From assembly GCA_964344215.1 (NCBI GenBank), contig CAYFMP010000051.1:1-30056 (forward strand): a DNA stretch of 30,056 nucleotides. Direction: 5' to 3'. Positions 1-8,798 of this stretch are shown here, piece by piece. Every line of letters begins with the position of its first letter. Position 1 is the stretch's first letter. The notes under the pieces were generated by a model. The model saw nothing but the letters and a program-made list of their open reading frames with translations, ran no database searches and was not told the DNA's origin. The DNA is from CAYFMP01 sp964344215 (GTDB taxonomy: Bacteria; Pseudomonadota; Alphaproteobacteria; Rhodospirillales; Casp-alpha2). A program made the translations under genes and the position numbers.

Positions 1-1234
1 CGGCGTCAACGACCATGCCGACGGCGAAGGCGATGCCGGCCAGCGAAATGACGTTCAGCGAGCGGCCGAGGCCGGCCATGGCGACGAAAGCGCCGATGAC
101 GGAAACCGGGATGGCCAGAGAGACGACGGTGGTGGCGCGCCCCGAACGCAGGAACAGCAACAGCATGAGGGCGGCCAGGGTGCCGCCGACGACGATGTTC
201 TGCTGCACCAGGTTGAGCGACGAATCGATATAGACGGTCTCGTCGTAGACCTGGCGCAGGATCAGGCCTTCGCGGGGCAACGGGCCTTCGTTGAGTTCGG
301 CGATGGCTTCGCGGATGCCTTTCATCACCTCGATAACGTTGGCGCCGGTCTCGCGGATGGTGTTGATGGCGATCGCCGGCATGCCGTTGAAGCGGATACG
401 GGCCGTCGGCTTGCTGAAGCCGTAACCGACCTCGGCGATATCGCCGACGGTGACGCGAGCGACTCCGCCGGTGGCGGATTCGGTATCCGATCGCAGCAGC
501 ACCCGGCGCACGTCGTCGAGGGTCGAGAACTCGCCTTCGGTGCGGACCACGTAGCGGCGTTTTCCTTCGTCGACGTCGCCAGCGGTGACGGAGGCGTTGG
601 CATCACGCAGGGTTCGCACCATTTCGGTGACGGTGAGGCCGTAGCGAGCCATGCTTTCGGGATCGACCACCACTTCCATCTGGCTTTTCGAACGACCGTA
701 GACGTTGACCCGGGCGACGCCCCGGACCCTTTCCAGACGGTCCTGAATGACGTCTTCGGCGTAATCGCCGTAGGTGTGGATGTCGCGCTGGTTGTCGGGT
801 TCCCGATACAACACGATCCAGGCGATCGGGCTGTCGTCGGAGCTGGCGGTGCGGATGGTCGGCTCGCTGACTTCGTCCGGGTAGCCGTCGACCCGGTCCA
901 GGCGGTTGGCGACCAGCAGCAGCGCTTTCTGCATATCGTGGCCGACCTGGAATTCCAGCGTGATGTTGCCGCGTCCGTCCTGCGATTCGCTGACGATCTG
1001 CTCGAGGCCCTCGAGCCCCTTGAAGACCTCTTCCTGGCGGTTGATGATCTCGCGCTCGATCTCGGCCGGCGCGGCGCCGGACCACACGGTCCGCAGGCTG
1101 ATGACCGGGCGGCGCACGTCCGGCGTCAATTGGATGGGGATCGACTCGAGGGCGACGATACCGAACATTACCACCATCAGCACCGCCGCCATGACGGCGA
1201 TCGGCCGCTCGATGGAGAGCTTGAGGATGTTCAC
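1..1234 (-). CDS. RND efflux pump permease (AcrB/MexB-like), 3' end outside the window
   Basis: This is the N-terminal ~411 residues of an inner-membrane, proton-driven RND transporter. Translation from the GTG at 1234 gives MNILKLSIERPIAVMAA, the usual RND opening with the first membrane helix. A periplasmic porter region follows, containing WSGAAPAEIEREI and a VYGRSKSQMEVVVDPE stretch. The readable part ends in transmembrane segments and GIAFAVGMVVDA, which corresponds to the TM4 Asp region of the proton relay. The reading frame is open to base 1, so the gene continues past the edge and its C-terminal half cannot be judged. The start lies 6 bases after the adaptor stop, so both are surely one operon, probably controlled by the divergent TetR gene. 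Family assignment is firm. The substrate cannot be told; no outer-membrane factor is visible in the window. Confidence 0.93.
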   Translation of the reverse strand, partial: MNILKLSIERPIAVMAAVLMVVMFGIVALESIPIQLTPDVRRPVISLRTVWSGAAPAEIEREIINRQEEVFKGLEGLEQIVSESQDGRGNITLEFQVGHDMQKALLLVANRLDRVDGYPDEVSEPTIRTASSDDSPIAWIVLYREPDNQRDIHTYGDYAEDVIQDRLERVRGVARVNVYGRSKSQMEVVVDPESMARYGLTVTEMVRTLRDANASVTAGDVDEGKRRYVVRTEGEFSTLDDVRRVLLRSDTESATGGVARVTVGDIAEVGYGFSKPTARIRFNGMPAIAINTIRETGANVIEVMKGIREAIAELNEGPLPREGLILRQVYDETVYIDSSLNLVQQNIVVGGTLAALMLLLFLRSGRATTVVSLAIPVSVIGAFVAMAGLGRSLNVISLAGIAFAVGMVVDA

Positions 1235-1240
1235 GTCGCC

Positions 1241-2377
1241 CTACCCCTCGCCGCTCTCTTGGGCGCTGACCTTCTGGCCGGGACGCAGCCGCTCGTTGCC
1301 GCGCACCACCGTGACGTCGCCTTCGGCCAGACCCTGTTCGACGATGAACCGGCTGCCCGTCGCTTCGCCGAGAACGACGACGCGGCGCTCGACGGCGTCG
1401 TCTTCGACCACGAAAACCAGGTTCTTGCCTTTGCGGTTGAGGACGGCGTCCTTGTGGACGGTGAGCACGTCGCGGGTCACGCCGACCGGCAGATAGAGCG
1501 TGATCGACTGGTTGGCGGCGAGGTTGGTGGCGCCGTTGCGGGACTTCGGCACGAACCGCACCGTACGGGTCCGGGTCTGTGGATTTTCGTCGGGAACGAC
1601 GGCCCGCACCGTGGCCTCGATTCGGTGGCTCGAGTCGATAAGCGCTGTCACGCCGGTTCCGGGCGTCAGTCCGGCGATGCGGCTGGCCGGGACGGCGGCT
1701 TCGATCTCCAGGGTTTCGTCGTCGATCAGGGTGACCACCGGATCGCCGATACGGAGATAGGAGCCGACCGCGGTGTGGCGCTTGGAGACGACGCCGGAAT
1801 AGGGGGCGCGGACATCGGCGTTGTAGAGGTCGATGGCGGACAGCCGCATCTCGGCCTCGGCCTGTTTGAGGCGGGCCTGGGCTTCGGCGGTCTCGCTGTC
1901 GGCGACCGACAGCTCCTGACGCTTGTCGTCGCGCCGCGCTTGCGAGAAGGCCGGCGACTTCCTCAGTGAATCGAGGCGCTCCAGTTCCTGGCGCTTGAGC
2001 TCGGATTCGGCTTGCTTGGTCTCCAACTGGGCGGAGAAATAGGCGACTTCGGCCCGCTGCAGGTTGTGCTGCCATTGCAGGCGGTCCTTGACGAGAACGG
2101 CGACGACGTCGCCCTTTTCGACGCGGTCGCCGACGTCGACCCGAAAAGCGCCGACCAGACCGCCGATGCTGGCCGCGACGACGCCGGCCTGGGGCGCCAC
2201 GAAACGGCCGATGACCGGCACCTTCTGCTGCAACGGCTCAAGGCGCACCCGATCGGTGCCGACCCGCATGGCCGGCTTGCCGTTACCGGGTTCTTCCTGG
2301 GCCCATACGACACCGGGCGCCGCAACCGCGACAGCGAACCCGAGGACGAGGGCATGCCTGAGGAGACGACGGATCAT
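1241..2377 (-). CDS. RND efflux periplasmic adaptor subunit (HlyD/MFP family)
   Basis: The 378-residue protein has the adaptor layout. An N-terminal signal peptide (hydrophobic to about residue 24, ending VVWAQ) is followed by a lipoyl half (VVAASIGGLVGAFRVDVGDRVEKGD). An Ala/Glu/Arg-rich helical hairpin spans about 105-185, then comes the second lipoyl half (VRAPYSGVVSKRHTAVGSY) and beta-barrel and membrane-proximal domains (AVPASRIAGLTPGTGV; VVRGNERLRPGQKV). It would link the inner-membrane permease encoded immediately downstream to an outer-membrane channel. The ATG at 2377 is supported by a strong ribosome site (GGGAGGAAAG on the minus strand). The operator palindrome lies 66-99 bases upstream. 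No Cys lipobox is seen, so it is probably periplasmic and not a lipoprotein. Confidence 0.92.
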   Translation of the reverse strand: MIRRLLRHALVLGFAVAVAAPGVVWAQEEPGNGKPAMRVGTDRVRLEPLQQKVPVIGRFVAPQAGVVAASIGGLVGAFRVDVGDRVEKGDVVAVLVKDRLQWQHNLQRAEVAYFSAQLETKQAESELKRQELERLDSLRKSPAFSQARRDDKRQELSVADSETAEAQARLKQAEAEMRLSAIDLYNADVRAPYSGVVSKRHTAVGSYLRIGDPVVTLIDDETLEIEAAVPASRIAGLTPGTGVTALIDSSHRIEATVRAVVPDENPQTRTRTVRFVPKSRNGATNLAANQSITLYLPVGVTRDVLTVHKDAVLNRKGKNLVFVVEDDAVERRVVVLGEATGSRFIVEQGLAEGDVTVVRGNERLRPGQKVSAQESGEG

Positions 2378-2442
2378 GCCGTTGGCTTTCCTCCCGAAGA
2401 ACAGATGGGAACTGACGCTGCAATCCCAAACTAACAGCCGCC

Positions 2443-2476
2443 AACCTAGACTAGACTGGACGGTCTAGTCTAGGTT
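2443..2476. promoter_or_regulatory. Perfect palindromic operator between the RND operon and tetR
   Basis: The arms AACCTAGACTAGAC (2443-2456) and GTCTAGTCTAGGTT (2463-2476) are perfect reverse complements separated by 6 bases (TGGACG). Each arm also contains a CTAGA/TAGAC direct repeat, so nested shorter operators are possible. It sits 30 bases upstream of the TetR start and 66 bases upstream of the adaptor start. A TetR dimer (or pair of dimers) bound here could cover both divergent promoters. The palindrome is seen directly; the binding protein is inferred from context. Confidence 0.85.
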
Positions 2477-2505
2477 AAAGTGCCGACGAGAAAGAGGGTA
2501 ACCGC

Positions 2506-3141
2506 ATGGCCGGACCGTCCGCCGCGCTGAAAAGGGATTGCGCGCCCGCGACGAAACGCGAAAGCGTGCTTGAAGGCGCCACCCGCGTCTTTTTGGAGTG
2601 CGGGTTCGGGGCCGCCAGCATGGACGCCATCGCCGCCGAGGCCGGCGTCTCGAAACAGACGGTTTACGCCCATTTCGGCGGGAAGGAAGCGTTGTTCGAG
2701 GCGATCGTGCGGCAGCGCTGCGATGCCCTGATGTCTCCCCTCGCCAACGCGGAGTTCGACCGTGCCGACCCGGAAGGCGTGCTCAACGGTGTCGCCCGCC
2801 AGTTCCTGGGCGCCGTCCTCAACCCGACCAACATGCGTCTGTTCAGGACCATTGTCGGCGAAAGCGCCCGCTTTCCCAAGTTGGCGCAGGCGTTCTATCG
2901 GGCTGGGCCGCGGCTCGCTGCCGACCAGTTGGCCGATTACCTATCCGGCTTGAACAGCGACCGGGCGTTGGCGGTACCCGACCCGAAGACCTCGGCCGAG
3001 CTGTTCTTTTCCATGATGCGCAACGACCTCTGGGTACGCTCGATCCTGTCTCTGGCCGAAGATCCGGGCGACGGAGAAATCGACCGCCTGGCCGAAAACG
3101 CCACCGCCGCGTTCCTGGCCGCCCACGCGGCACCCGAATAA
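2506..3141 (+). CDS. TetR/AcrR family transcriptional repressor of the adjacent RND pump
   Basis: The 211-residue protein has an N-terminal TetR_N helix-turn-helix at about residues 18-70 (VLEGATRVFLECGFGAASMD, then AAEAGVSKQTVYAHFGGKEA). The all-helical ligand/dimerisation domain resembles AefR-like TetR C-termini (NMRLFRTIVGESARFPKLAQ). It is divergent from the efflux operon with a perfect palindrome in the 128-base gap. The likely role is autoregulated repression of itself and the pump, relieved by a pump substrate. The ATG at 2506 has an AAAGAGGG ribosome site and is followed directly by family-typical sequence. The ligand is unknown. Confidence 0.92.
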   Translation: MAGPSAALKRDCAPATKRESVLEGATRVFLECGFGAASMDAIAAEAGVSKQTVYAHFGGKEALFEAIVRQRCDALMSPLANAEFDRADPEGVLNGVARQFLGAVLNPTNMRLFRTIVGESARFPKLAQAFYRAGPRLAADQLADYLSGLNSDRALAVPDPKTSAELFFSMMRNDLWVRSILSLAEDPGDGEIDRLAENATAAFLAAHAAPE

Positions 3142-3186
3142 CCCTACATAAAACACGGTTGTTTGAAACCCGCCCCATCCTTCACA

Positions 3187-4506
3187 ATGACGCCTGCCAT
3201 GCGTAGCCCCGGATTGTTCGTTATTTTCGCCCTGGCGGCCGCCCTGAGCGGCCGGCCGCTGCCCGCCGTGGCCGACCTGTCCGGTCACGGCGGCATGGTT
3301 CGCGCCATCGACGTCTCGCCCGACGGCCATCGCGCATTGACCGGCAGTTTCGATTTTTCGGCCATCGTCTGGGACTTCGGCACGCAAACCGAGATCGGTC
3401 GCCTCGACGAACACGCCGGGCCGGTCACGGCGGTCGCGTTCGCGCCCGACGGCAAGCGTGCGTTGACCGCCAGCGACGACATGACGGCCATCGTCTGGAA
3501 CCTCGAAACCCTCGAACCCATCCACCGTCTGGCCGGCCACAAGCACAAGGTGATGGCCGTCGCCGTCAGCGCCGACGGCCGCCTGGCGGCGACCGGCAGT
3601 TGGGACAAGACGGTGCGGATATGGGATCTGAGGACCGGCGCCGTGGTGCGGGAAATCTACGTCGCGACTCCGGTCAATACGATCGCCTTTCTCGGGGCCT
3701 CGACGAAACTGGCCATTGGCGGCCACGATCCCGTCATTCGCCTCGTTGACGCCGCCACCGGGCTCCGCCTCGGCAAGTTCGAAGGACACCGCATGGGCAT
3801 CACCCAGCTCGCCACATCGGCCGATGGCGGGCAGTTGATTTCGGCCAGCATCGACAAGACGCTGAGACTGTGGAATTTGCGGGAACCGACCGAGGTCCGC
3901 GTTTACGAGGGCCACGACGGGCAGGTTTTCGCGGCGCGGTTCTCGGCCGACGGCGAGACCGCGCTGTCGGCCGGCCGTGACGGCGTGCTGGTTCAGTGGG
4001 ACTTGGCCAGCGGCCGGCAGAAGCAGACGATCGACGCCCACGACGCCATCATCTGGGGGCTCGGCGTGTCGCCCGACGGACGCTTCGCATTGACCGCCAG
4101 TTCCGACGAAACGGTCCGGGTCTGGCACTTGGGTACAGGCGACAGGATCGGCATCGAGGCGGCGCCGTCGGACGAACCGAAGCCGTGGCTGACCAGCGAC
4201 CATCCCGGTGCTTCGCTGTTCGGCAAGTGCGCCAAATGCCATTCGCTGAGCGCCAACGGGGCGCGGCGCTCGGGGCCTCACTTGTCCGGATTGTTCGGGC
4301 GGCGGGCCGGCTCAGTGCCGGACTACAAGTACTCGTCGGCCTTGACGGGCGCCGATTTCGTATGGAACGAAAGAACATTGTTCCGGCTATTCGACGAAGG
4401 CCCGGACAAGGTCCTGCCGGGCACCAAGATGCCGGTGCAGCGCGTCACCGACAGCCAACGCCTGGCCCAACTGGTCGAGTATCTGAAGGAACTGACCGCT
4501 CAATGA
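3187..4506 (+). CDS. Exported seven-bladed WD40 propeller fused to cytochrome c
   Basis: The protein (439 residues from ATG 3187; ATG 3199 would give 435) starts with a signal peptide (PGLFVIFALAAALSG, probable cleavage after AVA). Seven WD40 repeats follow, each with a GH...VSPDG...ALTGS...IVWD pattern: AIVWDF, AIVWNL, VRIWDL, a degenerate fourth blade, LRLWNL, VQWDL and VRVWHL. A class I-type cytochrome c domain closes it, with heme motif CAKCH at about residue 348 and probable Met ligand in PGTKMPV. It should be periplasmic, carrying covalent heme on a propeller scaffold, as an electron carrier or docking subunit; the partner is unknown. An in-frame TTG at 3163 is possible but would give a poorer signal peptide. 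The last bases overlap the next gene by ATGA. Confidence 0.88.
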   Translation: MTPAMRSPGLFVIFALAAALSGRPLPAVADLSGHGGMVRAIDVSPDGHRALTGSFDFSAIVWDFGTQTEIGRLDEHAGPVTAVAFAPDGKRALTASDDMTAIVWNLETLEPIHRLAGHKHKVMAVAVSADGRLAATGSWDKTVRIWDLRTGAVVREIYVATPVNTIAFLGASTKLAIGGHDPVIRLVDAATGLRLGKFEGHRMGITQLATSADGGQLISASIDKTLRLWNLREPTEVRVYEGHDGQVFAARFSADGETALSAGRDGVLVQWDLASGRQKQTIDAHDAIIWGLGVSPDGRFALTASSDETVRVWHLGTGDRIGIEAAPSDEPKPWLTSDHPGASLFGKCAKCHSLSANGARRSGPHLSGLFGRRAGSVPDYKYSSALTGADFVWNERTLFRLFDEGPDKVLPGTKMPVQRVTDSQRLAQLVEYLKELTAQ

Positions 4507-5432
4507 CGACGCTGCTCTACAGCCACCCGGTATGTGCCGAGCACGATCCCGGTGGCATGCATCCGGAATGCCCGGAGCGCCTGCGCTCGGTGTTGGCCGG
4601 CCTCGACGACGACGAGTTTGCGCACCTCAAGCGGATCGAAGCGCCGAAGATAGACGTCAAGCAGATCGAGTTGGTCCACAGGTCCGATTACGTCCATCAG
4701 ATACTCGACAACGTGCCGAAACAGGGACGCGTCCACCTCGACCCCGATACCGCCATGTCGCCAGCCTCGGGCGAAGCCGGCCTGCGCGCTTCCGGAGCCG
4801 CCGTCGACGCCGTCGATGCGGTGGTCGGCGGCCAGGCGAAGAACGCGTTCTGCGCCGTCCGCCCGCCCGGCCATCACGCCGAATCGGGCCGCGCCATGGG
4901 GTTCTGCCTGTTCAACTCGGCCGCCGTCGCCGCCTTTCATGCCCGCGCCCGGCACGGCATGGAACGGGTCGCCGTGGTCGATTTCGACGTGCATCACGGC
5001 AACGGCACCCAGCACAGCTTCGAATCCGACTCCGGTCTGTTCTACGGCTCCAGCCACCAGTTCCCGGCCTACCCTGGCACCGGGGCGCCGAACGAGACCG
5101 GGGTCGCCGGCAACATCGTCAACGCGCCGCTTCTTCCCGGATCGGGATCAACCCATTTCCGCCAGGCCTACAACGAAATCATTCTGCCGGCGCTCAAGGA
5201 CTTCTCGCCGGAACTGCTGATCATCTCGGCCGGTTTCGACGCCCATGCCCGCGATCCGCTGGCCCAGCTCGACGTCCAGACCGAGGACTACGGTTGGGTC
5301 ACCGAGGAGCTGCTGAACGTCGCCGGGGAGTGCTGCGAAGGCCGGGTGGTCGCCCTGCTCGAAGGCGGCTACAACCTCGATGCGCTCCGCGAAAGCAGCC
5401 AAGCTCATGTGCGCGCTCTGATGGCGGCCTGA
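4503..5432 (+). CDS. Histone deacetylase-like / acetylpolyamine amidohydrolase family protein
   Basis: The 309-residue zinc hydrolase of the arginase/deacetylase fold has the family motifs in order: PECPERL (21-27), the His pair in RPPGHHAESGRAMGFC (H124, H125), zinc ligands D162 and H164 in VVDFDVHHGNGTQ, YPGTG (190-194), the third zinc ligand D246 in SAGFDAHARDP, and the catalytic Tyr in LEGGYN (Y290). All catalytic residues are present. It would remove acetyl groups from lysine or a small amine; bacterial members of this class have varied substrates, so none is claimed. The start overlaps the WD40-cytochrome stop by 4 bases. It lies upstream of xseB-ispA-dxs, an arrangement common in alphaproteobacteria. 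Confidence 0.93.
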   Translation: MTTLLYSHPVCAEHDPGGMHPECPERLRSVLAGLDDDEFAHLKRIEAPKIDVKQIELVHRSDYVHQILDNVPKQGRVHLDPDTAMSPASGEAGLRASGAAVDAVDAVVGGQAKNAFCAVRPPGHHAESGRAMGFCLFNSAAVAAFHARARHGMERVAVVDFDVHHGNGTQHSFESDSGLFYGSSHQFPAYPGTGAPNETGVAGNIVNAPLLPGSGSTHFRQAYNEIILPALKDFSPELLIISAGFDAHARDPLAQLDVQTEDYGWVTEELLNVAGECCEGRVVALLEGGYNLDALRESSQAHVRALMAA

Positions 5433-5526
5433 CCCAACGGCTGTTTTCCGCCGCCGACAAGCTCTATCGCTTGCTCCGCCAGCGGTGCGTCAGTAAACTC
5501 CGGCGCGTTGGAGCTTGGGGGTTTGG

Positions 5527-5778
5527 ATGGCCGACAACAAGATACCCGCCGACATCAAGAAGATGAGCTTCGAGGATGCGCTCGCCGAAATGGAGGAGAT
5601 CGTCCGCGAGTTGGAGAGCGGCAGCGGCGACCTTAACGATTCCATCGACGCCTACGTTCGCGGCGCTGCGCTCAAGAAACACTGTGAAGCCAAGCTGAAG
5701 GAGGCGCAGGCCCGGATCGACAAGATCGTGCTCGGCCCCGACGGCGAGGTGAAGACGGAAAAGGCCGAGTTGGACTAA
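5527..5778 (+). CDS. xseB: Exodeoxyribonuclease VII small subunit
   Basis: The 83-residue protein has the XseB signature: MSFEDALAEMEEIVRELESG, then LNDSIDAYVRGAALKKHCEA and LKEAQARIDKIV, a two-helix hairpin with the usual acidic C-tail. It associates with the XseA large subunit (not in this window) to degrade single-stranded DNA to oligonucleotides. ATG 5527 is preferred; an in-frame TTG at 5515 adds only four residues. The stop lies 7 bases before the ispA start, so the two are translated from one message. Length matches the family (about 75-90). Confidence 0.95.
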   Translation: MADNKIPADIKKMSFEDALAEMEEIVRELESGSGDLNDSIDAYVRGAALKKHCEAKLKEAQARIDKIVLGPDGEVKTEKAELD

Positions 5779-5785
5779 TTCCCCG

Positions 5786-6673
5786 TTGACTGATTTCAGA
5801 AAAGCTTTGATCGACAACGCCGACGCGGTCAACCGCGTCCTCGACGACCTTTTGGTCGGTGGTGACGCGCCGGAACACCGGTTGATCGACGCCATGCGCT
5901 ATTCGACGCTGGCCAACGGCAAGCGGGTGCGGCCGTTCCTGGTCACCGCCAGCGCCGATCTGTTCAATGTCGCCGAACGCTCGGCGCTCAGGGTCGCCGC
6001 GGCGGTCGAGATGGTGCACTGCTATTCGCTGATCCACGACGACCTGCCGGCGATGGACGACGACGACCTCCGGCGCGGCCAGCCGACTTGCCATGTCGAG
6101 TTCGACGAAGCCACCGCGATCCTGGCCGGCGACGCGTTGCTGACCAAGGCGTTCGAAGTGCTCTCGGCGCCGGAAACCCATGCCGACCCTCAGGTTCGCA
6201 TCGATCTGGTGGCGGCATTGGCGCACGCGGCCGGCGATGCCGGCATGGTCGGCGGCCAGATGCTCGACCTGGTCGCCGAGGAAACCGAGTTCGGCATGCC
6301 TGAGGTGACGCGTCTTCAGCGTATGAAAACGGGAGAGTTGATCGCGGTTTCGTGCGAGTCCGGCGCAATCCTCGGCAAAGCCTCGGAAACAGCCCGCCAC
6401 GCCTTGCACGCCTACGCCCACGATATCGGCCTGGCTTTCCAGATTGCCGACGATTTGCTCGACGTCGAAGGCTTGGAAGACGAGGTCGGCAAGAAGACCG
6501 GCAAGGACGCCGAGGCCGGAAAGGCCACCTTCGTTTCGCTGCTGGGCGTCGAGCGGGCTCGCGAACAAGCCGAGCTCTTGAGCGAACAGGCGGCTGGACA
6601 TCTTGATATTTTCGACGAAAAAGGCGAAGTTTTAAAAGACCTTGCACGGTTTATAGTAAATAGACACGCGTAA
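5786..6673 (+). CDS. ispA: Polyprenyl synthetase, probable (2E,6E)-farnesyl diphosphate synthase
   Basis: The 295-residue protein condenses isopentenyl diphosphate onto allylic diphosphates. It has the first Asp-rich motif DDLPAMD with extra Asp residues (85-94) and the second, FQIADDLLD (219-226), plus GKRVRP (45-50), which binds diphosphate. The residues before the first motif (CYSLIH) resemble E. coli IspA, favouring C15 product; C20 is not excluded. The only sensible start is TTG at 5786; the N-terminus MTDFRKALIDNADAVNR aligns with what is normal for the family, and no ATG or GTG lies nearby. Its 7-base gap to xseB and the dxs gene downstream make this an isoprenoid block. Confidence 0.94.
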   Translation: MTDFRKALIDNADAVNRVLDDLLVGGDAPEHRLIDAMRYSTLANGKRVRPFLVTASADLFNVAERSALRVAAAVEMVHCYSLIHDDLPAMDDDDLRRGQPTCHVEFDEATAILAGDALLTKAFEVLSAPETHADPQVRIDLVAALAHAAGDAGMVGGQMLDLVAEETEFGMPEVTRLQRMKTGELIAVSCESGAILGKASETARHALHAYAHDIGLAFQIADDLLDVEGLEDEVGKKTGKDAEAGKATFVSLLGVERAREQAELLSEQAAGHLDIFDEKGEVLKDLARFIVNRHA

Positions 6674-6745
6674 ACGGGAATCCGAATGCTGAGCGCGGTG
6701 TTTGGTTGCAGAATGGCACCCGCCCCGCAGAAAGGATAACGACGA

Positions 6746-8671
6746 GTGACCGATACCCCCCTCCTCGACTCCGTCAAGGATCCAGCCGACACCCGTGATT
6801 TCTCGCCAGATCAGTTGAAGCAACTGGCCGACGAGTTGCGCCAGGCTACCGTACGCTCGGTCTCGATCACCGGCGGCCACCTCGGCGCCAGCCTCGGTGT
6901 CGTCGAATTGACGGTGGCCATACACCACGTCTTCGACACGCCGCGGGACAGGCTGATATGGGATGTCGGCCATCAATGCTATCCGCACAAGATTCTGACC
7001 GGGCGGCGCGAACGCATGCATACGCTGAGACAAGGCGACGGCCTGTCCGGCTTCACCAAGCGCACCGAGAGCGATTACGATCCGTTCGGTGCCGGCCATT
7101 CCTCGACGTCGATTTCGGCCGGGCTCGGCATGGCCACGGCGACCGAACTTTCGGGCGGCGACAACAACGTCATCGCCGTCATCGGCGACGGCGCCATGAC
7201 CGCGGGCATGGCCTATGAAGCGATGAACAACGCCGGCTCGATGGACGCCCGTCTGATCGTCATCCTCAACGACAACGACATGTCCATCGCGCCGCCGGTC
7301 GGCGCCATGAACGCCTATCTGTCGCGCCTGATTTCCTCGAAGTCGTATCGGACCATGCGTCATTTCGCCAAGGACGTGATGAAGAAGTTCCCGCGCAGCA
7401 TCGAGGAAGCGGCCGGCAAGGCCGAGGAATACGCCCGCGGCATGGTGACCGGCGGCACCCTGTTCGAGGAATTGGGTTTCTATTACGTCGGCCCCATCGA
7501 CGGCCACAACCTGGACCATCTGCTGCCGGTGTTGAAGAACCTGCGCGACGATCGCGTGCCGGGACCGGTGCTGCTGCATGTCGTCACCGAGAAAGGCCAC
7601 GGTTACGAGCCAGCCGAAAAATCGGCCGACAAATACCACGGGGTCGGCAAGTTCGACGTCGTCACCGGCAAACTCCACAAGACCAAGAGCAATGCGCCTT
7701 CCTATACCAGCGTCTTCGCAAGCGCCCTGATCGCCGAAGCCGAGACCGACGACAAGATCGTCGCCATCACGGCGGCGATGCCGGGCGGCACCGGCGTCGA
7801 CAAGTTCGCCGAAAAATTCCCCGACCGCAGCTTCGACGTCGGTATCGCCGAACAGCACGCCGTCACCTTCGCCGGCGGTCTGGCGACGGAAGGCTACAAA
7901 CCGTTCTGCGCCATCTACTCGACCTTCCTGCAACGCGCCTACGACCAGGTCGTCCACGACATCGCCGTCCAAGATCTGCCGGTGCGTTTCATCCTCGATC
8001 GGGCCGGATACGTGGGCGCCGACGGCTCGACCCATTGCGGCGCCTTCGATCTGCCCTACCTCTGCACCCTGCCCGGCCTGGTGGTGATGGCGCCGGGCGA
8101 CGAGGCCGAGCTGGTCCACATGGTCGCTACCGCGACCACCATCGACGACCGGCCGAGCGCCATCCGCTACCCGCGCGGCGAAGGCGTCGGCGTCGAATTG
8201 CCGTCGATGGGCGAGGTTCTGGAGATCGGCCGCGGCCGCGTGTTGCGCGAAGGAACGACTGTGGCGTTGTTGAGCATCGGCGCGCGCCTGCAACAGACCC
8301 TGCAGGCGGCCGACGACCTCGCCGCCATGGGCCTGTCCACGACGGTCGCCGACGCCCGTTTCGCCAAGCCGCTCGACGAAGAGCTGATCGGCCGTCTGGC
8401 CCGCGAGCATGAGGTCCTGATCACCATCGAGGAAGGCTCGGCCGGCGGTTTCGGCGCCCACGTCCTGCAATTCATGACCAACGCCGGGCTCATGGAGAAC
8501 GGCCTCAAGGTGCGGGTCATGACAATGCCCGATTTCTTCATCGAGCAGCACAAGCCGGAGGTCCAGAACGAGATCGCCCGGCTGACGGCACCGCACATCG
8601 TCGCCAACGTCCTGACCGCCTTGGGACGCAACAAGGAAGCCGAAGCCATCACCATGCCGAAACGGGCCTGA
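6746..8671 (+). CDS. dxs: 1-deoxy-D-xylulose-5-phosphate synthase
   Basis: The 641-residue thiamine diphosphate enzyme condenses pyruvate and glyceraldehyde-3-phosphate in the first step of the MEP isoprenoid pathway. Visible motifs are GGHLGASLGVVELTVA, WDVGHQCYPHKILTGR, the ThDP/Mg motif GDGAMTAGMAYEAMNNAG starting at about residue 147, the catalytic Glu (about 369) in GIAEQHAVTFAGGLA, and a C-terminal transketolase domain ending FFIEQHKPEVQNEIARL. Length is normal. The start is GTG 6746, preceded by an AAAGGA ribosome site about 8 bases upstream. It follows ispA after 72 bases and precedes tlyA, a frequent alphaproteobacterial order. Confidence 0.97.
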   Translation: MTDTPLLDSVKDPADTRDFSPDQLKQLADELRQATVRSVSITGGHLGASLGVVELTVAIHHVFDTPRDRLIWDVGHQCYPHKILTGRRERMHTLRQGDGLSGFTKRTESDYDPFGAGHSSTSISAGLGMATATELSGGDNNVIAVIGDGAMTAGMAYEAMNNAGSMDARLIVILNDNDMSIAPPVGAMNAYLSRLISSKSYRTMRHFAKDVMKKFPRSIEEAAGKAEEYARGMVTGGTLFEELGFYYVGPIDGHNLDHLLPVLKNLRDDRVPGPVLLHVVTEKGHGYEPAEKSADKYHGVGKFDVVTGKLHKTKSNAPSYTSVFASALIAEAETDDKIVAITAAMPGGTGVDKFAEKFPDRSFDVGIAEQHAVTFAGGLATEGYKPFCAIYSTFLQRAYDQVVHDIAVQDLPVRFILDRAGYVGADGSTHCGAFDLPYLCTLPGLVVMAPGDEAELVHMVATATTIDDRPSAIRYPRGEGVGVELPSMGEVLEIGRGRVLREGTTVALLSIGARLQQTLQAADDLAAMGLSTTVADARFAKPLDEELIGRLAREHEVLITIEEGSAGGFGAHVLQFMTNAGLMENGLKVRVMTMPDFFIEQHKPEVQNEIARLTAPHIVANVLTALGRNKEAEAITMPKRA

Positions 8672-8798
8672 GAACGACCCGCGGCTGGTTCCCCCTAAAC
8701 ATCGGACTGGTGAAGCCGCGCCGTCGACGCGCCGCCACGACCGGCGGCGTGCCGGCGACGGCAGAGCGCCCTCTTCGGTTTTCGGCTATGCTCGGACG

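Noticed and set aside
603..2075. Long Arg/Pro-rich open frames over the RND genes (for example 603-2075 minus, 776-1969 plus)
   Set aside because: They lie in wrong frames of convincing RND permease and adaptor genes, have compositions typical of GC-rich shadow frames, and match no domain.
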